64,000 nt of DNA from Pseudomonas sp. MWU13-2105 (lineage in GTDB: Bacteria; Pseudomonadota; Gammaproteobacteria; Pseudomonadales; Pseudomonadaceae): the NCBI RefSeq assembly GCF_023242315.1, contig NZ_JALLIY010000011.1, positions 207,493-271,492 of the forward strand, given 5' to 3'. The position numbers and the translations under genes were made by a program. Every line of letters begins with the position of its first letter. Position 1 is the stretch's first letter. Shown piece after piece: positions 14,913 through 23,904 of this stretch. A model generated the notes under the pieces. That model ran no database searches. It saw nothing but the letters and a program-made list of their open reading frames with translations, and was not told where the DNA came from.

Positions 14913-17306
14913 GTGATCAAACGCATTCTGCTATGCCTGATGGTTCTGGTCGTGGCCGTCGTTGCAGGCGGCGCCTGGTATGTCCTTAGCAAACAGCCGC
15001 AGCGCCAGGGCGTGGCGGCGCTGAGCGGACTGCAGGCACCGGTGCAACTGCGCTTCGATGAGCGGGGCGTCCCCCATATCACGGCCACCAACCAGAGCGA
15101 TCTATATCGCGCCTTGGGCTATGCCCAGGCGCAGGATCGGCTGTTTCAGATGGAGATGCTCCGGCGCCTGGCCCGTGGCGAACTGGCGCAAGTGCTGGGG
15201 AGCAAGTTGGTGCCCACCGACAAACTGTTCCGGACCTTGCGCATCCGCGAGCATGCGGACCTGCAGGTCGCTCTCGCCGACCACAACAGTCCGGCCTGGC
15301 AGGCCTTGCAGGCATACCTTGAGGGCATCAACGGGTATCAGCGCGAACATCGCAGCCCCATGGAGTTTGATTTGCTGGGCATCCCCAAGCGTCCGTTCAC
15401 CCCCGAGGATATCTACAGCGTGGTCGGTTACATGGCGTACAGCTTTGCCGCCGCTTTTCGCACCGAGCCGTTGCTGACCTTCATCCGCGACCAGTTGGGG
15501 GAAGACTACCTGAAGGTCTTCGACCGTGACTGGCACCCCAATGGCGCCCTCGCCACGCAGACGTTCAATACTGACGACTGGAAGAACCTCACGGCCCTGG
15601 CGCAACTGAGCGAGCACGCCGTGAGCGCCTCTGGCCTGCCCCAATTGGAGGGCAGCAACGCCTGGGTCCTGTCGGGCCGTCATACCGCCAGCGGTAAACC
15701 CTTGCTGGCCGGCGATCCGCATATTCGCTTTTCGGTGCCCTCAGTCTGGTACGAGGCGCACCTGTCAGCCCCCGGCTTCGAATTGTATGGTGACTACGAA
15801 AGCCTGGTGCCTTTTGCCCTGCTGGGGCACAACAAGGCGTTTGCCTGGACATTGACCATGTTCCAGAACGATGACATCGACCTGATCGCCGAGAAAACCA
15901 ACCCGGACAACCCCAACCAGGTCTGGTATCGGGGCAATTGGGTCACCCTTGAAGAACACGTGCAGCTCATCGATGTGAAGGATGAGCCCGCGGTTGAACT
16001 GCACCTGCGCCGCTCCCCCCATGGGCCGATCATCAATGACGCTCTGGGAGCACGTGCGGGTAGCCGTCCTATCGCACTGTGGTGGAACTACCTGGATACC
16101 GAGAACCCGGTGGTCGAAGCCTTCTACGAACTCAATCGGGCCGACACTCTGGACAAGGCACGCCTGGCCGCCTCGAAGATCCAGGCGCCGGGCCTGAACG
16201 TCGTGTACGCCAACGCCCACGGAGACATTGCCTGGTGGGCTGCCGCGGCACTGCCGATACGCCCTCTGGACGTCGACCCGGGGTTTGTCCTCGATGGCAG
16301 TACGAGCCAAGCTGACAAATCGGGTTACTACCCCTTCAGCGACAACCCTCACGAAGAGAACCCGCCTCGCGGCTACATCGTCTCGGCCAACGCCCAACCA
16401 GTCTCGCCCTCTGGCCGGCCGATCCCGGGTTACTACAACCTGCCAGACCGTGGCCAGCGCTTGAACCAATGGCTGGGCCAGGAGGTGAAATGGGACGTCA
16501 ACAACAGCCAGCGGATACAACTGGACACTCGTACCCTCTATGGCCAGCGGGTCTTGGCGCCGCTGCTTCCGATCCTGCGGGCGCATATCAACGATCCTCA
16601 GCAACGCCAATGGTTGGAGGCGCTCGCCCAATGGCAAGGTGATTATCCGCTGGACTCGGTGAGTGCCACGCTATTCAACCAGTTCCTCTACGAGCTGGCG
16701 TATTTGACCATGCACGCGAAATTGGGCGATGAGCTGTTCGAGAACCTGCTCAATACCCGGGTGCTGGATGCCGCCTTGCCTCGGTTGGCCGCTGACGAAG
16801 CATCCCCCTGGTGGAATGACCTTTCAACGCCGGGCAAGGGGAGTCGCAGCGATGTGGTCATGCAAGCCTGGAATGCCAGCATCACTCATTTGCAAGAGAC
16901 ATTGGGTCCCGATGCCAGCCAATGGCAATGGCGCAAGGCCCATCATCTGACGCAAATGCACCCGCTCGGCACTCAGAAGTGGCTGGGGATGCTGTTCAAC
17001 GTCGGTCCATTCGAAGTTGCGGGCAATCACGAGGTCCCGGACAACTTCTCTTCACCCTTGGGGCCCGCGCCGTGGGCGGTGAATTATGGGCCTTCCGTTC
17101 GCAGGCTGATTGACATGGGCGCCCCCACCCAGGCTTTGGGGATTCTGCCGGTAGGGCAAAGTGGTGTGTTGTTTGACAAGCATTACAAGGACCAGGCGCT
17201 GCCCTTTACCCAAGGGAGTTACCAGCCCATGCATCTTTCTGAAGTCGATGTTGCCAATCACACGGCCAGTACGCTTGAGCTGGTGCCGTCGACGTACGGC
17301 AACTGA
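14913..17306 (+). CDS. Penicillin/AHL acylase of the QuiP type (Ntn hydrolase)
   Basis: I choose the GTG at 14913 (reading MIKRILLCLMVLVV) with AAGGT upstream; an ATG at 14865 overlaps the antiporter end. The ~797-residue precursor has an N-terminal signal/anchor helix (ILLCLMVLVVAVVAGGAWYVL), an alpha chain with FDERGVPHITATN and GYAQAQDRLFQMEMLRR, and the autoprocessing site LEG/SNAWVLSG, whose serine (S248) becomes the catalytic N-terminal nucleophile of the beta chain. GDPHIRFSVPSVWYEAHL is the next conserved block. The family hydrolyses amide bonds of penicillins or acyl-homoserine lactones in the periplasm. Near a LuxR solo and a lux box, quorum-signal turnover or trimming of an N-acyl product of the neighbouring operon is plausible. 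Confidence 0.87.
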   Translation: MIKRILLCLMVLVVAVVAGGAWYVLSKQPQRQGVAALSGLQAPVQLRFDERGVPHITATNQSDLYRALGYAQAQDRLFQMEMLRRLARGELAQVLGSKLVPTDKLFRTLRIREHADLQVALADHNSPAWQALQAYLEGINGYQREHRSPMEFDLLGIPKRPFTPEDIYSVVGYMAYSFAAAFRTEPLLTFIRDQLGEDYLKVFDRDWHPNGALATQTFNTDDWKNLTALAQLSEHAVSASGLPQLEGSNAWVLSGRHTASGKPLLAGDPHIRFSVPSVWYEAHLSAPGFELYGDYESLVPFALLGHNKAFAWTLTMFQNDDIDLIAEKTNPDNPNQVWYRGNWVTLEEHVQLIDVKDEPAVELHLRRSPHGPIINDALGARAGSRPIALWWNYLDTENPVVEAFYELNRADTLDKARLAASKIQAPGLNVVYANAHGDIAWWAAAALPIRPLDVDPGFVLDGSTSQADKSGYYPFSDNPHEENPPRGYIVSANAQPVSPSGRPIPGYYNLPDRGQRLNQWLGQEVKWDVNNSQRIQLDTRTLYGQRVLAPLLPILRAHINDPQQRQWLEALAQWQGDYPLDSVSATLFNQFLYELAYLTMHAKLGDELFENLLNTRVLDAALPRLAADEASPWWNDLSTPGKGSRSDVVMQAWNASITHLQETLGPDASQWQWRKAHHLTQMHPLGTQKWLGMLFNVGPFEVAGNHEVPDNFSSPLGPAPWAVNYGPSVRRLIDMGAPTQALGILPVGQSGVLFDKHYKDQALPFTQGSYQPMHLSEVDVANHTASTLELVPSTYGN

Positions 17307-17432
17307 GCCCCTGCCACGTCACCCGGGATACGGGGGCGTGGAGCGCCATTTTGGGGGGGCATGCGAGATGAGCGAACCGGCCATGCCCGCAAAATTTCTA
17401 GCTGGCAAGGTAGGTTTTGGAAATCATGGACA
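17307..17432. other. Boundary segment between accessory region and tRNA-Phe
   Basis: This stretch after the acylase stop contains no coding sequence I can support. It includes a short G-run (ggggggg at about 17352) and no REP-type palindrome. It is the likely junction between the variable left part of the window and the conserved tRNA-Phe/yggX/mutY core. No copy of the tRNA 3' end was found in the window that could act as the second attachment site. Confidence 0.4.
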
Positions 17433-17460
17433 ACAAAAAACCCGCACCAGGCGGGTTTCT
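17433..17460 (-). terminator. Rho-independent terminator of tRNA-Phe
   Basis: Read on the minus strand, AACCCGCC-TGGT-GCGGGTT is followed by a run of T (six A on the + strand). It lies about 45 bases beyond the 3' end of the leftward tRNA-Phe gene and is correctly oriented to end that transcript. Confidence 0.85.
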
Positions 17461-17503
17461 TGTGGGCTTTCAGATGATGTTGACACCACCTGAAACTAAT
17501 TAG

Positions 17504-17579
17504 TGGTGCCCAGAGACGGAATCGAACCGCCGACACGGGGATTTTCAATCCCCTGCTCTACCGACTGAGCTATCTGGGC
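17504..17579 (-). tRNA. tRNA-Phe (GAA)
   Basis: On the minus strand a 76-nt cloverleaf can be folded. The acceptor arm GCCCAGA pairs with TCTGGGC, followed by discriminator A and an encoded CCA. The D arm contains AGCTCAGTCGGTAGAGC. The anticodon stem GGGGA/TCCCC encloses TTGAAAA with anticodon GAA. The T arm carries GGTTCGATTCC. It lies between the accessory region and yggX. tRNA 3' ends are frequent integration sites, and this one points toward the accessory region. Confidence 0.97.
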
Positions 17580-17682
17580 AACGGGGCGCATTAAACTGGT
17601 TTTTCGAGGGGTCGTCAAGCGCGATTTCAAAAAATATTTAATTATTACCGTCGCTTACGACCCAAAGCTGTTCCAAGCCTGA

Positions 17683-17955
17683 TTATTCGGCCGGTGGAAC
17701 GTAGCCTTCGGCCTTGGCGTATTCCTCGCCGGAAAAGAACTTGTCCATCTCGCCCTGGATATATTTGCGGTCTTCACCGTTCATCATGTTCAGGCGTTTT
17801 TCGTTGATCAGCAGGGTCTGGTGCTTCAACCAGTCGCCCCAGGCTTTCTGCGAAATATGTTCGAAAATATCCAGGCCCTTGGCACCCGGGTACGGAGGGC
17901 GCTCAAGGCCGGGCAGTTCTTCGTGGTACTTGCGGCACATTACGGTGCGGGTCAT
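17683..17955 (-). CDS. yggX: YggX family Fe(II)-trafficking / oxidative damage protection protein
   Basis: The 90-residue protein matches YggX over its whole length: MTRTVMCRKYHEELPGLERPP with the single conserved cysteine (C7), PGAKGLDIFEHISQKAWGDW, and HQTLLINEKRLNMMNGEDRKY. It is thought to protect Fe-S clusters and handle labile iron in the cytoplasm. Its start overlaps the mutY stop by four bases (17952-17955), so it is translationally coupled to MutY, an Fe-S protein. That pairing is conserved in gammaproteobacteria. Confidence 0.95.
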   Translation of the reverse strand: MTRTVMCRKYHEELPGLERPPYPGAKGLDIFEHISQKAWGDWLKHQTLLINEKRLNMMNGEDRKYIQGEMDKFFSGEEYAKAEGYVPPAE

Positions 17956-19019
17956 GACGACTCTCCTGCGTTCAAAACGTCGGCTGCCCGTTTGAGCAGC
18001 TTTTTCACCGGGGCGGCAAGGCCCAGGCGCGGCGGGGTGGCGAGGTTATACCAGAGCCAGTCGGCCTCGGCCACGTGATGGGCATTCGCCTCGACCTGCA
18101 CCAGCCACGGTTCGATGGCCAGCTGGAAGTGGCTGAAGGTGTGGGTCAGGTTCGGCAGCGCCTGTTGCACGCCCAGTTCCAGCGAGTGCTGCGCCGCCAG
18201 GTGTTGCAGGTCGTCGAGGTCGTCCAGCTCCGGCAGGCTCCATAATCCGCCCCAGAGGCCGCTGGAGGGGCGTCGGTAAAGCAGAATGGCGCCCTCACGG
18301 TTGGCAAGCAGCGGCATCAGGGTGCGCTTCTGCGGCACGCTCTTGCGCGGCTTGGGAATCGGGTAGCGGGTTTCCAGGCCGAGCAGGTGCGCTTCGCAGC
18401 CGACTTTCAGCGGGCAGAGCAGGCAACTGGGCTTGCTGCGGGTGCACAGGGTCGCGCCCAGGTCCATCATCGCCTGGGTGTAGTGGTTCACCCGGGTGTC
18501 GGGGGTGAAGCGCTCGGCATTGGCCCAGAGCTGCTTGGCCACCTTGGGTTCGCCCGGGTAACCCTCCTGGGCCGTATAGCGCGCCAGCACCCGTTTGACG
18601 TTGCCGTCGAGGATCGCCGCGCGCAGGCCCATGCTGATACTGGCGATGGCGCCGGCGGTGGACAGGCCGATGCCCGGCAGTTCGGTGAGTTTTTCGACGT
18701 CGCGGGGAAACTCGCCGCCATGCTCGGCAACGACGATCTTCGCGGTCTTCTGCAGGTTGCGCGCCCGGGTGTAGTAGCCCAGGCCCGTCCACAGATGCAG
18801 CACTTCATCCTCCGGCGCGGCGGCCAGGACCTCGACGGTCGGCAGCGAGTCCATGAAACGGTCGAAGTAGTTCAGCACGGTGCTGACCTGGGTCTGCTGC
18901 AACATGATCTCCGACACCCACACCCGATACGGTGTGATGCCCTGTTGCCAGGGCAGGTCGTGGCGGCCATGACGGTCGTACCAGTCCAGCACGGCGCTGG
19001 AAAACTGCTCGGCTCTCAT
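17952..19019 (-). CDS. mutY: A/G-specific adenine DNA glycosylase MutY
   Basis: I use the ATG at 19019 (MRAEQFSSAVLDWYDRHG), whose ATGA overlaps the asmA stop; longer upstream reading is asmA antiframe. The 355-residue protein has the family features: SEIMLQQTQV with the catalytic Glu, the helix-hairpin-helix LTELPGIGLSTAGAI, AILDGNVKRVLAR with the catalytic Asp, and a [4Fe-4S] loop with C-x6-C-x2-C-x5-C (CTRSKPSCLLCPLKVGC). A C-terminal NUDIX-like domain recognises 8-oxoG. It removes adenine mispaired with 8-oxoguanine. It lies in the conserved asmA-mutY-yggX operon. Confidence 0.97.
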   Translation of the reverse strand: MRAEQFSSAVLDWYDRHGRHDLPWQQGITPYRVWVSEIMLQQTQVSTVLNYFDRFMDSLPTVEVLAAAPEDEVLHLWTGLGYYTRARNLQKTAKIVVAEHGGEFPRDVEKLTELPGIGLSTAGAIASISMGLRAAILDGNVKRVLARYTAQEGYPGEPKVAKQLWANAERFTPDTRVNHYTQAMMDLGATLCTRSKPSCLLCPLKVGCEAHLLGLETRYPIPKPRKSVPQKRTLMPLLANREGAILLYRRPSSGLWGGLWSLPELDDLDDLQHLAAQHSLELGVQQALPNLTHTFSHFQLAIEPWLVQVEANAHHVAEADWLWYNLATPPRLGLAAPVKKLLKRAADVLNAGESS

Positions 19020-21229
19020 CGCTTGAACAGCCCCTTGAGTGCATCCTTGAGTTCGGGGCTGACCTTGTCGCCGAGCTTCTCGTCGATCTTGTCGCTCAGT
19101 TTGTTGCCGGCCATGCGCGCGGCGACCTGGCCGAGGCCGTCCTTGTCGATGCGGCAGGCCTTGGCGCCCAGTTCCAGGGGGCCACGGCAGCGCAGCGGCC
19201 ATTCGATCCCGGCGAAACGTTCGTTGACCTGGCAGGCCGGGTCCGGCATGTCGCTCTTGTCGCCTTCGACGATGATGCCGATGCGGTAGTCCATGCCCAG
19301 CACGCGCAGGTCGATATCGCCGTTGCCGTTGACGCTCAGGCCCGGGATGCGGACTTTCAGGTCCGGGTTGCTGGCCACGCCATTGTGCAGGGTCAGGCTG
19401 CCCTTGAGGTCCTGGAACGGGGTGTCCTTGCCCCGCGGCTCGCTGCTCAGGGTCTTGCGGTTGAGGGTGGCGATGCCGGTGCACAGTTGCTGTTCGAGGT
19501 TGGCGTTGAGCAGCAGGCCGTCGTTGAGGACAAAGCTGGCCGTGCCATTGAGGCTCTCGACCAGGGCTTTCTGGCTGTTGCCGGAACTGCTGACGTCGCT
19601 ACCGAGGGTCAGGGCGCCCTTGACCGGTGGCTTCTGTCCCTGGGCCTGCAGGATGCGTTCGATCGGCACCCGGTTCAGTTTGGTTTGCAGGCTCAGGCGC
19701 GGCACGTCGGGACGTACGTCGAGGTTGCCCTTGGCGCTGAAGCTGCCGCTGTAGAGCTCGCCGCGCAGATCGCTCAGGGTCAGCACGCCACCCAGGCCGG
19801 TGGCCTTGAGGGCGGCGTTGTTGATCGGCAGCTTCTTCAGGGTCAGTTGGTCGAAACTCAGGTCGGCGTCGACGTCGAGGCTGCGCAGGCGTTCGATGGG
19901 CAGCAGCTTGTCACTGCTCCAGGCACCCTTGGTCGGGGATTCCGGCAATGGCGAGCTACTGGCGATGGCGTTGGCTTCGCTGTTCATCACATCGGCCTGG
20001 CGGACTTTCGAGGCGCTGTCGGCGTCGGCCGATTTCGCCGGCAGGTAGCGGTCGGCGTCGAACTTGTCGGCCTTGAGCTGCACGCGCAGGGATTGCTTGG
20101 CGAAATCCTCGATGGCGACGCGGCCAGTGAAGTTGCTGTCATCGAGCTTCAGGTTGAGGCCGTCCAGCACCAGGCTGGTGGGCGTGCCGGTGAGGTGGGT
20201 GATCAGCTCGATCTTGCTCAGGCTGCCGTCGGCCACGTTCGGCAGGGGTTGGCCGATACTGTCGAGAAACTTCATCAGGTCCAGCTGGGCAATCGACAGC
20301 GTGCCGTTGAGTTGCGGGGTCTTGTTCAGGTCGTTGGCCTTCAGCTCGCCGAGGGCGCGCAACTGGTTGGCGGACAATTTCAGGCTGGTCCATTCGGCGA
20401 CGTTCGCCGCCATGTCCACCAGCAACTGGCCCTGGGCCGAGAAGGTCAGCGGCTTGCCTTGCAGCGGGTCGCCCGAGAGTTCGCCACCCAGGCGCATGTC
20501 TTCGAACTGGTAGCGCTTGAGCACGCGGTCGAAGCGCAGGTTGCCGCTGAGTTCGGTGCGCGCGCGCAGGACCGGCTGGTTGGTGCCGAAGAAGGCGGTG
20601 AACTTGAGCGGGATTTCCTTGCCGTCATGTACCGCGCCGGTGCTCAGTTGGATGCTTTCCGAGGTGATCTGGCGGCCGGTCTTTTCATCGTTGAATTCGA
20701 TCCGGGCGTTGTTCACGGTCAGGCTGTCGATGTCCAGGCGGATCGGCTGCGAGGGTTTTTCTTCCGCGGCGGACTCGGCCGGTTCGGCGGCCTTGTCGGC
20801 CTGTGCGGTGATGCTGGCGCCGGGGACGGGGCGGCCAATGTCCTGCCAGTTGCCGTGGCCGTCCTTGTCGCGGTTGAGCCGCAGGTTCAGGCCTTCGACC
20901 CGGACATCGCTCATCTGCACTTCACGGCGCAGCAGCGGCAGCACGCGCACCGACAGGCCGAGCATCTGCAGGTCGGCAAACGGCTGGGTCGGGGTGACCA
21001 GGGTCGCCACGCTGGCATCGTGCAGCTCCAGGCCCAGCCAGGGGAAAAGGCTCCAGCCGATGTCGCCATTGAGGGTCAGCTCAATGTGGGCCTTGTCGCG
21101 GGCAATCTGGCGAATCTCGTTTTTATAGTCGTTGGGATTGAACAGGTGGGTCAGGGCAAAGCCTGCCGCCACGATGATCAACAACAATCCGAGAAGCCCC
21201 AGACCCAGGATTTTGCCGAACGCTTTCAT
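19016..21229 (-). CDS. asmA: AsmA family protein
   Basis: The 737-residue protein starts with a single N-terminal membrane helix (ILGLGLLGLLLIIVAAGFAL) and continues as a long beta-rich periplasmic body. The N-terminal AsmA domain shows FNPNDYKNEIRQIARDKAHIEL and LNGDIGWSLFPWLGLELHDA. The C-terminal AsmA_2-type region lies around VPIERILQAQGQKPPVKGALTL. These bridge-like proteins are linked to lipid transport and outer-membrane assembly. A linker around residues 175-195 is rich in Ala/Glu. It is the first gene of an operon with mutY and yggX. Confidence 0.92.
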   Translation of the reverse strand: MKAFGKILGLGLLGLLLIIVAAGFALTHLFNPNDYKNEIRQIARDKAHIELTLNGDIGWSLFPWLGLELHDASVATLVTPTQPFADLQMLGLSVRVLPLLRREVQMSDVRVEGLNLRLNRDKDGHGNWQDIGRPVPGASITAQADKAAEPAESAAEEKPSQPIRLDIDSLTVNNARIEFNDEKTGRQITSESIQLSTGAVHDGKEIPLKFTAFFGTNQPVLRARTELSGNLRFDRVLKRYQFEDMRLGGELSGDPLQGKPLTFSAQGQLLVDMAANVAEWTSLKLSANQLRALGELKANDLNKTPQLNGTLSIAQLDLMKFLDSIGQPLPNVADGSLSKIELITHLTGTPTSLVLDGLNLKLDDSNFTGRVAIEDFAKQSLRVQLKADKFDADRYLPAKSADADSASKVRQADVMNSEANAIASSSPLPESPTKGAWSSDKLLPIERLRSLDVDADLSFDQLTLKKLPINNAALKATGLGGVLTLSDLRGELYSGSFSAKGNLDVRPDVPRLSLQTKLNRVPIERILQAQGQKPPVKGALTLGSDVSSSGNSQKALVESLNGTASFVLNDGLLLNANLEQQLCTGIATLNRKTLSSEPRGKDTPFQDLKGSLTLHNGVASNPDLKVRIPGLSVNGNGDIDLRVLGMDYRIGIIVEGDKSDMPDPACQVNERFAGIEWPLRCRGPLELGAKACRIDKDGLGQVAARMAGNKLSDKIDEKLGDKVSPELKDALKGLFKR

Positions 21230-21313
21230 GGGCGAGTCCTTGTAGTCAGTGGAATTTGAAATTTAGCCCGCGAGTATAGCGCCGCGGTGCTGGCGGCAGG
21301 ACACGGATGCTCC

Positions 21314-21712
21314 TCAGCACGGCTCCAGGGCAATCTGCAGCTTGGCCGCCAGGGCCAGGGCTTCGGGATGTCCGCTTGGTGCCTGGAGTCGCAGTTCCGC
21401 GCCGGCCAAGCGGGCCATCCGCGAGGCTTCCGTCACCAGTCGTTCGGCAACCCCACGGCGCCTGGTGACTTTTCTGACGCAAAGTTGGGATAAAAGCCAG
21501 AGATCCGCGCGCCGCTCCAGGCGCGCCGCGCCCAGCAGGCGGTCATTGAAGCGCCCGGCGATCAGGCTGCCGTCGGCCAGGGCGGTTTCGATCAGTTGCT
21601 GGCCGTCGGTTTGGGGGGCGAAGAGCCAGGACGGTGCGTCCTGGTAGATCTTGCGCAGGTCCTGCTGGTCCTGGTAGGTGGCTTCGGTGAGGGGCTCGAC
21701 AACGATGGGCAT
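21314..21712 (-). CDS. PanZ/PanM-like GNAT protein
   Basis: I use the ATG at 21712 (MPIVVEPLTEATYQDQQDL), which gives 132 residues; upstream codons run into a REP element. The GNAT core has LLGAARLERRADLWLLSQLCV and the acetyl-CoA loop VRKVTRRRGVAERLV. Length and opening sequence resemble the PanZ/PanM family, which in enterobacteria activates cleavage of aspartate decarboxylase PanD and senses CoA. Whether this homologue acts on PanD is unknown, since Pseudomonas PanD control differs. No pan genes are near. Confidence 0.65.
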   Translation of the reverse strand: MPIVVEPLTEATYQDQQDLRKIYQDAPSWLFAPQTDGQQLIETALADGSLIAGRFNDRLLGAARLERRADLWLLSQLCVRKVTRRRGVAERLVTEASRMARLAGAELRLQAPSGHPEALALAAKLQIALEPC

Positions 21713-21743
21713 AAATTCCTCGAATGTCCGGGGCTGGCGTTTA

Positions 21744-21843
21744 TGTAGGAGCAAGCTTGCTCGCGATGGCGTTCTTTCGGGCGCCATCTGCATTCGGGGC
21801 TGATGGCCGCCTGCGGTGGATCACGAGCAAGCTTGCTCCTACA
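21744..21843. repeat. REPIN: pair of inverted REP palindromes
   Basis: Two copies of the Pseudomonas REP motif (TGTAGGAGCAAGCTTGCTCG at the left and its inverse at the right end) flank about 55 bp. The pair can fold into one long hairpin. It sits between the PanZ-like gene and the MFS transporter. REP doublets are mobilised in trans by RAYT transposases and occur in hundreds of copies in fluorescens-group genomes. At least seven further full or decayed copies lie to the right in this window. Confidence 0.85.
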
Positions 21844-22054
21844 GCAAAGCAGGGCAGTTGCGTTACATAGAGAGCGTATCAGCCTGGTTGTTCTGCCAAG
21901 GGTAAATGTTAACCTTTCCCGGTTCGTCCGTCCCTCTGCGACTGATTGTCGCGTAACAAGCGTCACCCGATAACACGGCCAAGCCTGCGTGCACCAAGGC
22001 CGGGAGTGATGCGTGGCCGGCGAACCATTACTTCAATTGGGGGAGACACTTCAA

Positions 22055-23716
22055 ATGAGCATCAGCATTACGGCGGACACTCAAGTCGCCGAACCGGCGT
22101 TCCTGTCAAAGGAACGCATCATCGCCAAGCCCGGTTTCAACCGCTGGCTGGTTCCACCGGCCGCCCTGGCCATCCACCTGTGCATCGGCATGGCCTACGG
22201 TTTCTCGGTGTTCTGGTTGCCGTTGTCCAAGGCCTTGGGCATCACCGCGCCGGTCGCTTGCGCGCCGGACATGAGCTTTATCGCACAAGTGTTCTCGTCG
22301 CAGTGTGATTGGCCGATTTCCATGCTCGGCTGGATCTACACCCTGTTCTTCATCTTCCTCGGCTGTTCGGCGGCGATCTGGGGTGGCTGGCTGGAACGTG
22401 CCGGGCCGCGCAAGGCCGGTGTGGTGTCCGCCCTGTGCTGGTGTGGTGGCCTGCTGATTTCGGCGCTGGGGGTCTATACCCACCAGATCTGGCTGATGTG
22501 GATCGGTTCCGGGGTGATCGGCGGTATCGGCCTGGGCCTGGGCTATATCTCGCCGGTCTCGACCCTGATCAAGTGGTTCCCGGACAAGCGCGGCATGGCC
22601 ACCGGCATGGCGATCATGGGCTTCGGCGGCGGCGCGATGGTCGGTGCACCGCTGGCGGCGGCCTTGATGGGCCATTTCGCTTCACCCGCCAGTGTCGGCG
22701 TGTGGCAGAGCTTTGCGGTGATGGCGGCGATCTATTTCGTCTTCATGATCGGCGGCGCGCTGTCGTACCGTGTGCCGCCGACCGGCTGGAAGCCCGAGGG
22801 CTGGACCGCGCCGGTGAAGAAGAGCAGCAACGCGATGATCACCCACCGTCACGTACATGTGAACGTGGCGTGGAAGACCCCGCAGTTCCGTCTGGTGTGG
22901 CTGGTACTGTGCCTGAACGTGTCCGCCGGTATCGGCATCCTCGGCATGGCTTCGCCCCTGCTGCAGGAAGTCTTTGCCGGTAAATTGCTCGGCAACGGCC
23001 TGACGTTCAGTCAGCTGGACGCCACGCAACTGGGCCAGATCGCCGCGATCGCGGCCGGGTTCACCGGTTTGCTCAGCCTGTTCAACATCGGTGGCCGGTT
23101 CTTCTGGGCCTCGTTCTCGGACTATATCGGCCGCAAGGCGACCTACTTCGTGTTCTTCGCCCTGGGCGTCGCGCTCTATGCGTCGGTACCGAGCCTTGGT
23201 CACCTGGGTAGCATCGCGCTGTTCGTCGCGGCGTTCTGCGTGATCCTGTCGATGTACGGCGGCGGTTTCGCCACAGTGCCGGCCTACCTGGCGGATCTGT
23301 TCGGCACCCAGATGGTCGGTGCGATCCACGGTCGCCTGTTGACCGCCTGGGCCGCGGCCGGGGTACTGGGGCCGGTTCTGGTGAACTATCTGCGCGAATA
23401 CCAGTTGAGCCTCGGCGTCGAGCGCGCCGCAGCCTACGACATCACCTTGTACATCCTCGCCGGCCTGCTGGTGCTGGGTTTCATCTGCAACCTGCTGGTG
23501 CGTCCGGTGGCCGACAAGTACTTCATGACCGATGCCGAGCTGGCCGCCGAACAGGCGCTGGGTCATGACAAGGGCGCCGACAGCACTACCGTGCTGGAGT
23601 GGAAAGCCGCGCCGGGCAGCAAGCCGATGGCAGTCGCCGCCTGGCTGGTAGTGGGTATTCCGTTGGCGTGGGGCGTGTGGGTCACCCTGCAGAAGACGGC
23701 GGTGCTGTTCCACTAA
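22055..23716 (+). CDS. MFS transporter of the OFA (oxalate/formate antiporter-like) family
   Basis: I use the ATG at 22055 (MSISITADTQVAEPAF), preceded by GGGGGAG; an earlier codon at 22013 lacks a site. The 553-residue protein has twelve hydrophobic helices in two halves, with the MFS signature between helices 2 and 3 (GGWLERAGPRKAGVV) and its repeat in the second half (FSDYIGRKATYFVFF). GLGLGYISPVSTLIKWFPDKRGMATG is the typical OFA block. A long cytoplasmic link (about residues 245-285) separates the halves. The substrate is probably a small carboxylate, as in YhjX/OxlT relatives. Confidence 0.85.
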   Translation: MSISITADTQVAEPAFLSKERIIAKPGFNRWLVPPAALAIHLCIGMAYGFSVFWLPLSKALGITAPVACAPDMSFIAQVFSSQCDWPISMLGWIYTLFFIFLGCSAAIWGGWLERAGPRKAGVVSALCWCGGLLISALGVYTHQIWLMWIGSGVIGGIGLGLGYISPVSTLIKWFPDKRGMATGMAIMGFGGGAMVGAPLAAALMGHFASPASVGVWQSFAVMAAIYFVFMIGGALSYRVPPTGWKPEGWTAPVKKSSNAMITHRHVHVNVAWKTPQFRLVWLVLCLNVSAGIGILGMASPLLQEVFAGKLLGNGLTFSQLDATQLGQIAAIAAGFTGLLSLFNIGGRFFWASFSDYIGRKATYFVFFALGVALYASVPSLGHLGSIALFVAAFCVILSMYGGGFATVPAYLADLFGTQMVGAIHGRLLTAWAAAGVLGPVLVNYLREYQLSLGVERAAAYDITLYILAGLLVLGFICNLLVRPVADKYFMTDAELAAEQALGHDKGADSTTVLEWKAAPGSKPMAVAAWLVVGIPLAWGVWVTLQKTAVLFH

Positions 23717-23730
23717 AACCCTGTCTTCAC

Positions 23731-23763
23731 CCTGTAGGAGCAGTCGGTCGACGCTCCTACAGG
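23731..23763. repeat. Single REP-type palindrome, possibly acting as terminator
   Basis: CCTGTAGGAGC and GCTCCTACAGG form a perfect 11-bp inverted repeat around an 11-base loop. It starts about 15 bp after the transporter stop codon. It has the outer REP sequence (TGTAGGAGC) but only one arm, so it is a solitary REP or a reduced REPIN. It lacks a T run; a structural role at the mRNA 3' end is possible. Confidence 0.7.
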
Positions 23764-23860
23764 GATTGTGTGCTTGTCCTGACAGGTATATCCCCGACAC
23801 GCCTGGGCTCAGCCCGTCCGGGAGTTCACCTTGCGTGTTTCTGTTTGCCGTCCGCGCCCC

Positions 23861-23866
23861 TATAAT
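23861..23866 (+). promoter_or_regulatory. Probable -10 element of the his operon
   Basis: A perfect TATAAT sits 39 bp before the hisB start. A convincing -35 box is not visible at 16-18 bp upstream, so the assignment rests on the -10 alone. Confidence 0.4.
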
Positions 23867-23904
23867 GGCTGCCTTTTTCGCCCAATGATTTTGCGGAGCT
23901 GGTG

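Noticed and set aside
19385..21259. A 624-codon open frame on the plus strand opposite asmA
   Set aside because: It is a G+C-driven antisense shadow of a clear AsmA gene; the translation is a repetitive Gln/Ala/Val/Gly-rich sequence with no domain or ribosome site.
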